From: CAYZJV01 sp964478945
GTDB taxonomy: Bacteria > Spirochaetota > Spirochaetia > Sphaerochaetales > Sphaerochaetaceae
Length of the DNA: 64,000 nucleotides
Assembly: GCA_964478945.1 (NCBI GenBank)
Contig: CAYZJV010000002.1
Location: 1 to 64,000, forward strand
Reading direction: 5' to 3'
How positions within the stretch are numbered: the stretch's first letter is position 1; each line of letters opens with the position of its first letter. Below, piece after piece: positions 52,784 to 60,996 of the stretch. The position numbers and the translations under genes are program-made. The notes beneath the pieces were generated by a model. It saw only the letters and a program-made list of their open reading frames with translations. It was not told where the DNA came from and did not search any database.

Positions 52784-53568
52784 GCTTCCACCTCCACCCT
52801 ATTCCATGGCATCGCAACCTTCTCCAGAAAACCGATGGCGGAAAACAACGACAACCCGATCACCGAAAGCAGAAGAAGACAGGCGAACATCGTCGGAGTA
52901 TCGATGAACGCCTGGGCATCCCTCAGCAGATAGCCAAGTCCCTTGTCGGCAGCGATGAACTCACCGACAATGGAACCGACCACACACATGGTTGCGCTGA
53001 TCTTCAATCCGGCGAATATATAGGGCAAGGAATTGGGGATGCGGATCTTGATGAACACCTGCAATTTCGTCGCATCGAGATACCTGACCAAATCGAGCAA
53101 ATCGTCATCCACAGCCACCAAACCCGCAGCCGAGTTGATGATCACCGGAAAGAAGGCCACCAGGAACGCCACCATCACATTGGGCACGAAACCATACCCG
53201 AACCAAATCAGAAACAAAGGTGCCAAAGCGATCTTTGGCAGTGAATTGAACAGGATAATGATCGGTGAAAGCAACTGTGAGAAGAACTTGGACCAGGAAA
53301 TCAGGATTGCCAAAAGGATTCCGGTGATTGCAGTGGCGACGAAACTCACCATAACCTCCAACACCGTAGCCCCGATATGGTACCACCAGTCGTATTTGGA
53401 AGCGATCTCAGGATCGAACAAGTGCTGGAACACCAGAATTGGAGAAGGCAGCACAAACCGCTTGATACCGAACACCATGACGATCACCTGCCAAAGCACG
53501 AGAAAAATGAGAAAATAGAGGAGCTTTGGTCCCATTCGTCTGAAAAACCCAGTTATGCCCTTTGCCAT
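52780..53568 (-). CDS. NitT/TauT-type ABC transporter permease, second copy
   Basis: A 262-residue SsuC-like permease with six hydrophobic segments. The coupling loop is LDATKLQVFIKIRIPNSLPY, nearly the same as in the downstream copy. GGAGGATC precedes the start at 53568, which overlaps the enolase-superfamily gene by 16 bp. Divergence outside the coupling loop argues that the pair forms one transporter with distinct halves and is not a recent duplication. Confidence 0.9.
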   Translation of the reverse strand: MAKGITGFFRRMGPKLLYFLIFLVLWQVIVMVFGIKRFVLPSPILVFQHLFDPEIASKYDWWYHIGATVLEVMVSFVATAITGILLAILISWSKFFSQLLSPIIILFNSLPKIALAPLFLIWFGYGFVPNVMVAFLVAFFPVIINSAAGLVAVDDDLLDLVRYLDATKLQVFIKIRIPNSLPYIFAGLKISATMCVVGSIVGEFIAADKGLGYLLRDAQAFIDTPTMFACLLLLSVIGLSLFSAIGFLEKVAMPWNRVEVEA

Positions 53569-54965
53569 AGATCCTCCGCATGGGAAGCGATCCGTGCCTC
53601 CTCTATCTCATCGTACCGATACCCCAATCCCACATCCCCCAAAGAATCGAGACGAACACAACCATCCTTCCGCTCGAACAGTCCGGGGTGAATCCTCCTC
53701 TCATTGACCGAAGCCTCGGGATAGAATTGCATCGAATTGGTCTCCACACCCATGATCGTTCCCGCCCTGGCAGCCAGGACTACATGGGGAATCTGGGCCA
53801 GCATGGGATTGGTGAGATCCTGCACCATGAGCGTCATGCCATGTTCCTTGGCCCAACAGAGACTCAGCAGGGCCCCGCTGAGCGTCTTGCAAGTCTTCAG
53901 AGCGACACCGGTCCACCCAAGTTTTCTTCCGTAGGCCAGATAGCGCCAGTCATGGGCACTTTCATCCATGAACAGCGGCTTTCTCGCACTCACCGAATGG
54001 ACATCGATCGGATGACGCTCGATATCGTACGGAAACGGCTGCTCCACATAGAGGATCTTCGCATAGAGGTCGGGATATTCGACCATAAGACGATCGAGGA
54101 TATTGGTCACATACACCGGGTTTGTCACCGTACAATTGAAATCGGCGGTAAGCCACGACACCCCGTGTGCCCTCACCACCATTCCCACCTCGATGAGACG
54201 ACGATAATCCCACTCACCATCCGTACCGGTCAACTTTACCTTGAGGCACTTCAATCCATCACGTTCGACCCATTCATCAAGAAAGAACGGATACCCATCC
54301 TGCAGCACCTCGCCATCATACCCTGCACGTGCCACGATATCCTTCGCACCGATGAGGTGCCATGCCACCAGTTCACCGGGCAGATCGTCTTTTCCCAACA
54401 GATAATCTCCAGGATATTTGCCCTCGAAAAGAGAACGGTACTGCTCATCATAGAACCATGCGAGATCATGGTTCATGTAGTGTTCGTTGAACGTCTCCCA
54501 AGAATCGACACCATGGACTTTCCCGTAGGCGTCATGGAGCGCAAGATCGAAGAGGGAATCACATACCAAAGCTGCCAACCACGGCATCTTCTCCACTTCA
54601 CCGTACCCCTCGTTCTCTTCGTTCCAAAGGGAGACAAGCTCATTGTGTACAAAACGATGGCCGATCTCCATGGCATGACCAGAATACGCGATGTGCTTCC
54701 ACACATCGCGCAAACTCACACAGAAATCCTGCAGTCGGCTTTGACGGTAGGAATATCCAAGAGAACCCGGCCATACCCACGCGACACTCAATGGCGTCTC
54801 ACCCCATCCGTCCGATTGGGTGCCATCTTTCGCTGCAACGAACACATGTGCACGGGCCGAAACCACATGAGTGGTGACCTCGGGACCGAACTTGAGGGGA
54901 ACCCTCGTTTCGATCGGCTGGAAAAAGAGTTCACAATCGGTAACCACCACATCGTATCGACTCAT
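53553..54965 (-). CDS. enolase-superfamily enzyme (mandelate racemase/muconate lactonising type)
   Basis: A 470-residue protein. The barrel strands show LKCLKVKLTGTDGEW (Lys-x-Lys at strand 2), WLTADFNC (metal Asp), ILYVEQPFPYD (metal Glu), LFMDESAHDW (third metal acid) and VALKTCKTLSG (Lys at strand 6). This residue set is that of dipeptide epimerase and muconate-type enzymes, which abstract a proton next to a carboxylate. It is longer than the usual 350-400 because of an insertion at residues 70-230. GGAGGG precedes the start at 54965. As first gene of the operon it probably acts on the imported carboxylate. The substrate is unknown. Confidence 0.8.
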   Translation of the reverse strand: MSRYDVVVTDCELFFQPIETRVPLKFGPEVTTHVVSARAHVFVAAKDGTQSDGWGETPLSVAWVWPGSLGYSYRQSRLQDFCVSLRDVWKHIAYSGHAMEIGHRFVHNELVSLWNEENEGYGEVEKMPWLAALVCDSLFDLALHDAYGKVHGVDSWETFNEHYMNHDLAWFYDEQYRSLFEGKYPGDYLLGKDDLPGELVAWHLIGAKDIVARAGYDGEVLQDGYPFFLDEWVERDGLKCLKVKLTGTDGEWDYRRLIEVGMVVRAHGVSWLTADFNCTVTNPVYVTNILDRLMVEYPDLYAKILYVEQPFPYDIERHPIDVHSVSARKPLFMDESAHDWRYLAYGRKLGWTGVALKTCKTLSGALLSLCWAKEHGMTLMVQDLTNPMLAQIPHVVLAARAGTIMGVETNSMQFYPEASVNERRIHPGLFERKDGCVRLDSLGDVGLGYRYDEIEEARIASHAEDLWQRA

Positions 54966-54989
54966 GCATACCCTCCGGTGTACGAATCA

Positions 54990-55017
54990 AGTCTAACACA
55001 CATCCTTGTTTTGTCAA
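54990..55017 (-). promoter_or_regulatory. promoter of the enolase/NitT operon
   Basis: On the minus strand, TTGACA (plus 55012-55017), a 16-bp spacer and TAGACT (plus 54990-54995). The start codon follows 25 bp later. Confidence 0.55.
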
Positions 55018-55031
55018 CTTGATGAACAAAA
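55009..55031. promoter_or_regulatory. candidate ROK operator over the -35 element
   Basis: TTTTGT (55009-55014) and ACAAAA (55026-55031) form an inverted repeat over the -35 of the leftward promoter, in the gap shared with the divergent ROK gene. Binding would repress the enolase operon. Confidence 0.5.
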
Positions 55032-55080
55032 TAAAAAGAAAATAATTCATAAACTTGAAAAAGTGTTTTAATATGGAGAC

Positions 55081-56292
55081 ATGAGACCAGTACTCACTGT
55101 AGAAATGAAGAACCTCTGGGATTCGTTGCATCTCATCGAGCACACCGATCCGGCTCCCTCGAGAGCAACCATAGCCAAGGAATTGGGTCTGAGCCGCACC
55201 ACCGCATCCAATGTGGTTTCTCAATTGATGGCCTACCATCTGGTCGAGGAGCTTGACTCTGAAGCCAACGGAAGGGGAAGACCCGGAATACCCTTGAAAC
55301 TTTCCACCGGCACCTGGTATGCCTTGGGCGCCTCTTTCCATGGCAGAAGTTGGCACTTCCTTCTGGTGGACCTTGAAGGCAACACCGTCGCCGAAGACCA
55401 CTGGGAACTTGGTGAAGTCACCATCACTACCTTCATGGACACACTGTTGGATGGACTGGATGCTATGATCGGACAAGTACCCGGTTCCCTGCTTCCCCTG
55501 ATCGGTATCGGAACACCAGGTTTGGTCGACAGCAACACCGGCATCATCACCCGGGCCGACGATTTGGGATGGAAAAAAGTGCCGGTGATGCGACCGGTGA
55601 AGGAAAGAACCGGAATCGACTGCCATGTGATCAACCGCCACCGAGCCGCAGGTTTGGGCGAAGTTCGCTTCGGTGCGGGACGGAAAGTATCCAATCTCAT
55701 CTATATAGGAATCGGAACCGGCATCAGCGCCGCCTTCATCAACGATGGAATACTTTTGGAGGGAGCCAACTTCAGCGCCGGAGAAATCGGACACATGCTC
55801 ATCGATCCCGACGGACCACTTTGTGGATGTGGACGATACGGTTGCCTGCAAGCATTCTCCTCCAGTGTCGCCTTGTTGAGACTGGTACACGAGAAACACC
55901 AATCCCTCTGTGCACTTGGGGATGAATTGGAACCGAACCCCCTGTGGCAAGCGATTGAGGCACACACCCTCACCGGAGAGATGATCGCCTACGAAGCAAA
56001 TGAAGGCAATCCGATCGCCTTGGAGTGCATGCGTAAGATCGCAGTCCAACTCGGCATCGCAGTATCGAACCTTATCAATGCCTTGAATCCGCAGAAGATC
56101 ATCATAGGAGGAATGTTGGGAAACGCAGGACCACTGCTTACCGAACTGATAAGGAAAGAGGCCGCCTTCAGGGCGATGGCATCACCCTTCTCCAACGTAC
56201 ATATAGAGCAGAGCATGTTGGGAACACTCGCCGGACCACGGGGAGCGGCAAGCATTCCGCTTCACCATAAATTGGAATTGGTGATGCAATAG
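55081..56292 (+). CDS. ROK-family transcriptional regulator
   Basis: A 403-residue repressor, divergent from the enolase operon. The winged helix is at residues 15-75 (RATIAKELGLSRTTASNVVS). The kinase-like domain has YIGIGTGISAAFINDG, GEIGHMLIDP and the zinc motif CGCGRYGCLQA with three Cys. The ATG at 55081 follows GGAGAC. The intergenic inverted repeat at 55009-55031 is its probable target. Its stop lies five bases from that of the convergent isomerase gene, leaving no room for a terminator. Confidence 0.9.
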   Translation: MRPVLTVEMKNLWDSLHLIEHTDPAPSRATIAKELGLSRTTASNVVSQLMAYHLVEELDSEANGRGRPGIPLKLSTGTWYALGASFHGRSWHFLLVDLEGNTVAEDHWELGEVTITTFMDTLLDGLDAMIGQVPGSLLPLIGIGTPGLVDSNTGIITRADDLGWKKVPVMRPVKERTGIDCHVINRHRAAGLGEVRFGAGRKVSNLIYIGIGTGISAAFINDGILLEGANFSAGEIGHMLIDPDGPLCGCGRYGCLQAFSSSVALLRLVHEKHQSLCALGDELEPNPLWQAIEAHTLTGEMIAYEANEGNPIALECMRKIAVQLGIAVSNLINALNPQKIIIGGMLGNAGPLLTELIRKEAAFRAMASPFSNVHIEQSMLGTLAGPRGAASIPLHHKLELVMQ

Positions 56293-56297
56293 AGGAA

Positions 56298-57176
56298 TCA
56301 TACCTCTTCAAGCAGCCTCTCGAACCTTCTTCCGTACTCGATGAAATTGGCGATCCTTCTCTCCTCGGTGCTCTCGGCAGCAGCATTGTGGAACACCACC
56401 TCCATATGAGGTTCGATACTGAAATATCCATCATATCCGTCGCGCTTCAATTCTGAGACGATCTTGCGAATCTGACCCGCACCCTCCCCGGGATAACGGT
56501 AGTGCTCGGTCTTCCCATCGGCATCCATCACCGCATCCTTGATATGGACATGTACGATATGGTCCTTCACATGGGAAAAGAATTCATAGGAATCCTGGAA
56601 CGGATAGGGAAAGTCCTTACGCCCATCGGCGGTAATGGGAGGATTGCCCGTATCGAACACCAGTTTCAATCCGGGAACCTTATCAAGCAAGAAGAGGGTA
56701 TGTTCGTAGCTCAAACCACCATAGGTATGGCAATTCTCATGAACCGGAACCAACCCCTCGTCAAGAAACGATTGGCAAATCCAATTCATCCTACGAATCC
56801 TCTCATCCACCATCTGGTCTTCGAGAATCCTGCCCTCGGGATCCTGAATCACTTTGAAACTCATGATGCGCACATATGTGGTGTGCAATCGCTTCATTCT
56901 TTTGATGGTACGGTGAACCACATCCTTGGTCTCCTCGAACGGTTGGGTGATCGGAATCGACCAATTCGCGATTCCCGAACCCAGGCACGCCACTTTGATA
57001 CCCTGCTCCTCAAGATAATCGGCGACACGGGAGAAATCACTCTCGGGAAGATTATGGGCCAAAGTGGAATCGACAGCGCGCAACTCGATCGCATTCCAAC
57101 CCAACTGCTTCAATACCGCAACCTGTCCTTCGATTCCATTCGTCGCCTCATCGGCGAATCCGGTCAATTTCCACAT
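56298..57176 (-). CDS. sugar phosphate isomerase/epimerase (TIM barrel)
   Basis: A 292-residue xylose-isomerase-like protein. Metal ligands are visible in LVPVHENCHTYG (Glu), LKLVFDTGNPP (Asp), HVHIKDAVMD (His-x-Lys-Asp) and GYFSIEPHME (Glu). The start at 57176 follows GGAGG. It has its own promoter at 57211-57238 and may be separate from the nag operon upstream. The substrate is unknown, probably a free or phosphorylated rare sugar. Confidence 0.85.
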   Translation of the reverse strand: MWKLTGFADEATNGIEGQVAVLKQLGWNAIELRAVDSTLAHNLPESDFSRVADYLEEQGIKVACLGSGIANWSIPITQPFEETKDVVHRTIKRMKRLHTTYVRIMSFKVIQDPEGRILEDQMVDERIRRMNWICQSFLDEGLVPVHENCHTYGGLSYEHTLFLLDKVPGLKLVFDTGNPPITADGRKDFPYPFQDSYEFFSHVKDHIVHVHIKDAVMDADGKTEHYRYPGEGAGQIRKIVSELKRDGYDGYFSIEPHMEVVFHNAAAESTEERRIANFIEYGRRFERLLEEV

Positions 57177-57210
57177 ACATGGCCTCCATTGCACACAATA
57201 GCTATCGAAT

Positions 57211-57238
57211 ACTGTACCACACTGGAATATTTTGTCAA
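57211..57238 (-). promoter_or_regulatory. promoter of the isomerase gene
   Basis: On the minus strand, a perfect TTGACA (plus 57233-57238), a 16-bp spacer and TACAGT (plus 57211-57216). It lies downstream of structured repeat B, so that repeat is not in this gene's leader. Confidence 0.5.
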
Positions 57239-57250
57239 TCTATTGGACAA

Positions 57251-57366
57251 ATGACAATAAAAGGGTTCGCTACCCCCAATGCCAGCGATGGCCCCTTGCA
57301 TTGCCTGCACCCGTTCGGGAAAGAAGACCATTGCACGGTCCCATTCCTCTCGCTTTGCGTGGCAAT
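57251..57366 (-). repeat. structured intergenic repeat, copy B
   Basis: About 116 bp, homologous to 46852-46997 but with a shorter central arm (GCCA-GCGA-TGGC hairpin). It begins directly at the DeoR stop codon. The 13-bp GGGT/ACCC hairpin and the GACC/GGTC hairpin are shared in shape with copy A, with compensated base changes. Both copies follow genes of N-acetylglucosamine metabolism in the same orientation. Confidence 0.6.
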
Positions 57367-58276
57367 TATGCGATCACCACCTGTACGCCCCTCTCATTCA
57401 ACTGTGCGATCGCATCGGCAGGCAGATCATCGGTAATGAAATAATCGATGGCATCCCAATCACACACATTGGCGATGAACATCTTCTCGAGCTTGGAGGA
57501 ATCGGCGAGAAACACCACCTTGGAGGCATTCTTGATCATATGCTTCTTGGTCCTCGCCTCGATGATGTTGGTACAGGTGATTCCCCGATCAATGGAGAAC
57601 CCAGAAGCTCCGAGGAAAAGGATATTCGCATGGATCTGATCGAATACGAACGATGCGGGTTCGCCCATGAATGAGAGTGAAGGCTTGCGCAACATGCCTC
57701 CTGCCACCAACAGTTCAACCGTCTCCGAATTCATCAACTCCTGCAACACCAGCACCGAATTGGTCACCACAGTGAGATTCATCGCCTGTACCAATTTTGC
57801 AAGATGCACCGTGGTGCTCCCTGCATCGATGATGATGTTCATCCCAGGTTCCAAGAATCGCAAGGCAGCCCGACAAATAGCGAGTTTCTCACCCTTGTGC
57901 TCTTCAAGCGTATTGGCCAACACCCGCACCAACTNNNNNNNNNNNNNNNNNNNNNNNNNNNNNNNNNNNNNNNNNNNNNNNNNNNNNNNNNNNNNNNNNN
58001 NNNNNNNNNNNNNNNNNNNNNNNNNNNNNNNNNNGCGAGTTTCTCACCCTTGTGCTCTTCAAGCGTATTGGCCAACACCCGCACCAACTCGAGATTTTCC
58101 GGCAACATCGCGCCACCGTGGGTACGGATGAGCATTCCCTTGCGCTCAAGATCGTCCAAGTCGTTGCGTACAGTGACCTTCGAGACCCCGAAGAGTGCAG
58201 TGAGCTGTTCCACCTCGACCGATTCGTGCTCCCTCAGCAAATCCAGAATCCGCATCTTCCTTCGCACCGCGTTCAT
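57366..58276 (-). CDS. DeoR-family transcriptional regulator (split by artefactual gap)
   Basis: A regulator of 251 residues after removing the false gap (100 N plus one 55-bp duplicate). The N-terminal winged helix holds VEVEQLTALFGVSKVTVRND and the family's RTHGGAM motif. The C-terminal sugar-phosphate-sensing domain has IIDAGSTTVHLAKL, ELLVAGGMLR and FLGASGFSIDRG. Its start overlaps the nagA stop by ATGA. It closes the nagB-nagA-deoR operon and probably represses it, sensing an amino-sugar phosphate. A palindrome at 60048-60060 near the operon promoter is a candidate site. Confidence 0.88.
57880..58089. other. artefactual assembly gap with 55-bp duplicated flanks
   Basis: The 55 bases at 57880-57934 recur exactly at 58035-58089 across 100 N. 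As with the gap near 25.7 kb, collapsing the duplicate restores one continuous reading frame, here the DeoR gene. Confidence 0.9.
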
Positions 58277-59202
58277 GCACGTATCTCCATACCAATGAGT
58301 TTGGCGGGATTGTCCCGTGTCACCTTCACCACATCCTCCTCGTCCAAGATACCATGTGTGAAAAGATGGTTCGCACAATCGGCGAGACACGCCGATGAAC
58401 CTGCCAGACATCCCAATGAGGGAATGTGCAACTTGCCGTCGGGCTCCAGCACCACATTTCCCCCAAGGGAAACATACTTGCCCGGAGGCATTCCCGCAAG
58501 CGGAGCAGCATCGCTGGTGACCACGATCCTATCGACACCGCAAGTCTTGCATACCGTTCTGATGAATGGATCGGGTACATGATGCCCATCGGTGATCAGC
58601 ATGACCGTCAACTCCTCAAACGAAAGGAACGAGAAGATGGGGTTGTCCGTTCTCGGCAACATCGCGGGAATTCCGTTTCCCAGATGGGTCACGCACCTCG
58701 CTCCCGCATCGATGGCCCTCTCGATATCCTTATGGCTCGCCATGCTATGACCCATGGACACCACCACATTGCGCTCGGACGCCATGGTGATCAAATCGGT
58801 CACATGGGGAACCTCGGGTGCAACGGTAAACAGTTTCAGCAAAGGCCCGGCAGCATCCAAAATACGTTCGAACACCTTTCTATCGGCTAAAGCGACATAC
58901 CGCTTGTCATGCGCACCACGAGCACCATCCTCTCCAGAGATGAACGGACCTTCGACATGGAGCCCTGCGATCATCCTTTGGGACACTGCATCCTCATCCA
59001 TAGCCGTTTTGATCACTTCGATATTCCGCACGAACAGATCCACCGGAGAAGTGACCAAAGTAGGGACATAGTAAGCCGTTCCCTTCTTTTCCAACATCAG
59101 CGAAACCTTGGCAACATCGACAACCGTCAAATCGGCACTGGAGAAATCGACTCCACCGAAACCATTCACTTGCACATCGACAAGATGGGAAAAACGAACC
59201 AT
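58273..59202 (-). CDS. nagA: N-acetylglucosamine-6-phosphate deacetylase paralogue
   Basis: A 309-residue NagA-like amidohydrolase, about 90 residues shorter than the copy at 46962. It starts directly at the barrel (VDVQVNGFGGVDF), so the N-terminal strand region of the beta-sandwich found in typical NagA is missing. Catalytic blocks remain: IAGLHVEGPFIS, VSMGHSMASH, CVTHLGNGIP and VTSDAAPLAG (catalytic Asp). AGGAGG precedes the start at 59202. It lies between nagB and deoR in one operon. A related acetylated sugar acid or amine is a possible substrate. Confidence 0.8.
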   Translation of the reverse strand: MVRFSHLVDVQVNGFGGVDFSSADLTVVDVAKVSLMLEKKGTAYYVPTLVTSPVDLFVRNIEVIKTAMDEDAVSQRMIAGLHVEGPFISGEDGARGAHDKRYVALADRKVFERILDAAGPLLKLFTVAPEVPHVTDLITMASERNVVVSMGHSMASHKDIERAIDAGARCVTHLGNGIPAMLPRTDNPIFSFLSFEELTVMLITDGHHVPDPFIRTVCKTCGVDRIVVTSDAAPLAGMPPGKYVSLGGNVVLEPDGKLHIPSLGCLAGSSACLADCANHLFTHGILDEEDVVKVTRDNPAKLIGMEIRA

Positions 59203-59213
59203 GACGAATCCTC

Positions 59214-59957
59214 CTAACGGGACAATACCTTGGAGGCAGCCATTCTGTCCACCACGAGATAACAATCGCGATGGGTTCTCAGAGAAGCCGCCGGGTGCTG
59301 TGCATCGATTGGTGCATAGAGCGCCATATGGACCGCATCGGCTTTCCTTCCATCGGGCACACTACAGACAATACACTCGCTCTTGAGGATCTGCCCGATG
59401 CTCATCGAAACCGCGTGGGTCGGAACATCGGCTACTGTTTTGAACCACCCTTCCCCCACCTGTTGCCGTCTGCAAGCCTCATCCAAAGCCACCACCAGAT
59501 ACGGTTCTTCGGTGGTGAGATCCGCAGGAGGATCGTTGAAAGCCAGATGCCCATTCTCCCCAATTCCTAAGAAGGCCACGGTGATCTTGCGATTCATGAT
59601 CAGATCACCTACCCGCTTCACTTCACCCTCCAGGTCCTCCACATCGGCATTGATGTAGTGGAAATCATTCAAAGGACCCACCTTGTCGGCGAAACGTTCC
59701 TTCAAATACTTCCTGAAGCTCGCCGGATGGGTGGCGTGCAAACCCACATACTCATCAAGATGAAACACCTCGACTCGGCTCCAATCAATTCCCCTCTCGG
59801 CGGCAAGCGCCTCAAGCATGGTAAATTGGCTCGCTCCAGTAGCGACGATGATGGATACGACATCGCTTTCGGCAAGCGCCTTCCGAATCCTATCGGCTCC
59901 GGTACGGGCAGCATGGATCCCCAGATCCTTGGCGTCTTCACAGATACAAATACGCAT
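59214..59957 (-). CDS. nagB: glucosamine-6-phosphate deaminase
   Basis: A 247-residue NagB-family enzyme that turns glucosamine-6-phosphate into fructose-6-phosphate and ammonia. Loops are VFHLDEYVGLH near residue 70 and GIGENGHLAFNDPP near residue 140, with Asn for the base Asp and Asp for the ring-opening Glu, as in the gene at 34009. GGGAGGA precedes the start at 59957. It is the first gene of the nagB-nagA-deoR operon, eleven bases before nagA. Together they give the classic N-acetylglucosamine route. Confidence 0.87.
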   Translation of the reverse strand: MRICICEDAKDLGIHAARTGADRIRKALAESDVVSIIVATGASQFTMLEALAAERGIDWSRVEVFHLDEYVGLHATHPASFRKYLKERFADKVGPLNDFHYINADVEDLEGEVKRVGDLIMNRKITVAFLGIGENGHLAFNDPPADLTTEEPYLVVALDEACRRQQVGEGWFKTVADVPTHAVSMSIGQILKSECIVCSVPDGRKADAVHMALYAPIDAQHPAASLRTHRDCYLVVDRMAASKVLSR

Positions 59958-59978
59958 GTATGTTCCTCCCATGAACGA

Positions 59979-60007
59979 ATTGTATATGATGCCACTGCAT
60001 TCGTCCA
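59979..60007 (-). promoter_or_regulatory. promoter of the nagB-nagA-deoR operon
   Basis: On the minus strand, TGGACG (plus 60002-60007), a 17-bp spacer and TACAAT (plus 59979-59984). The -10 matches five of six bases. Confidence 0.5.
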
Positions 60008-60047
60008 TGTTCATTTTCTGTTTTTTCTTTCTTTTTCTTGTCTTTTG

Positions 60048-60060
60048 TGTATACTATACA
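60048..60060. promoter_or_regulatory. palindrome between nagB and the PP2C gene, possible operator
   Basis: TGTATACTATACA is a perfect 13-bp palindrome. It contains TATACT (60050-60055), a likely -10 for the rightward PP2C gene. It could bind the DeoR repressor, or simply be the -10 region. Confidence 0.4.
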
Positions 60061-60099
60061 GCAAGGGATAGTACATTCCATCCCGGGGAGTCTGAGTAC

Positions 60100-60933
60100 A
60101 TGGAAGTTGTCGAAGAGTTCATCAAATCGAAAACAGGCGACATGGCAACCTGTGAAGACGGTTATGTGGTGACCGAGCATTTCGCCGCAATAATAGATGG
60201 AGCCACCAACAAAAGTTCCAACCATTACGATGGCGAAAGTCCAGGACAGGTCGCCACCAGACTATGCCTCGACGTAGTGAAACATCTTGACCCCAAAACC
60301 ACGGCCCATGAGGCATTCGTGGCCATGAACAAGGCAATACATGAATTTTACTTGGAAAAAGGAGTGCTCGAACTGGTGAAGCAGAGTCCACCGGCCAGAT
60401 GCACCGCATCAAGTATCGTCTACAGTGCATCAAGACGCGAACTGTGGTTCCTAGGTGATTGCGTCGCCTTGGCCAATGGAACGGAGTACCAATTCCACAA
60501 GGATCTGGACCTGGTGTTGAGCAATCTCAGATCCCTTCTGCTCCATGTGGAGATCTCCAGGGGGGCGACCGAAGAGGAACTGCTCAACGATGACAAGGCC
60601 CGCAAGAGAATCATCGAATTCCTCCAATTGCAGGCGGAACTGCAGAATTCACCCTATGAGTGCGAATACACTTACCATGTACTCGACGGCATATCGGAAG
60701 AGACGGCAGACTTTGTGCAGGTGGTACCGCTCGATATCCATACGACGGAGATCGTACTTTCAAGCGACGGCTATCCGAAACTGTATACCACCTTGGCGGA
60801 AACCGAACGTGTATTGGCACAGACCATCGAAACCGACCCACTCTGCTATAAAATCTACAAAAGCACGAAAGGTGTGGTTGAAGGGAACATCTCCTTCGAC
60901 GACCGCACCTATCTGAGAATCAAAGTTCGCTGA
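60100..60933 (+). CDS. PP2C-like serine/threonine phosphatase domain protein
   Basis: A 277-residue cytoplasmic protein related to PP2C metal-dependent phosphatases. The metal Asp residues are visible in four motifs: TCEDGYVV near residue 17, AIIDGATN near residue 32, LWFLGDCVAL near residue 120 and VLSSDGYPK near residue 220. The start at 60100 follows GGGGAG; the longer frame would run through the divergent promoter. No kinase or anti-sigma partner gene is nearby. Standing back-to-back with the nag operon it may respond to amino-sugar supply, but its target is unknown. Confidence 0.75.
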   Translation: MEVVEEFIKSKTGDMATCEDGYVVTEHFAAIIDGATNKSSNHYDGESPGQVATRLCLDVVKHLDPKTTAHEAFVAMNKAIHEFYLEKGVLELVKQSPPARCTASSIVYSASRRELWFLGDCVALANGTEYQFHKDLDLVLSNLRSLLLHVEISRGATEEELLNDDKARKRIIEFLQLQAELQNSPYECEYTYHVLDGISEETADFVQVVPLDIHTTEIVLSSDGYPKLYTTLAETERVLAQTIETDPLCYKIYKSTKGVVEGNISFDDRTYLRIKVR

Positions 60934-60948
60934 GAGGCCCATATGTAT

Positions 60949-60975
60949 GAAGGGAGGGATTGGAGCCCTCCCTTC
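60949..60975. terminator. hairpin between convergent PP2C and FbpB genes
   Basis: GAAGGGAGGG (60949-60958) pairs over ten bases with CCCTCCCTTC (60966-60975) around a seven-base loop. Its place between convergent stop codons suggests a two-way terminator, though the following T-runs are short. Confidence 0.6.
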
Positions 60976-60996
60976 TTCGTACACAGATAGAATCAA

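Noticed and set aside
53580..55022. 480-codon plus-strand open frame
   Set aside because: It is antisense to the enolase-superfamily gene, whose active-site strands are all identifiable.
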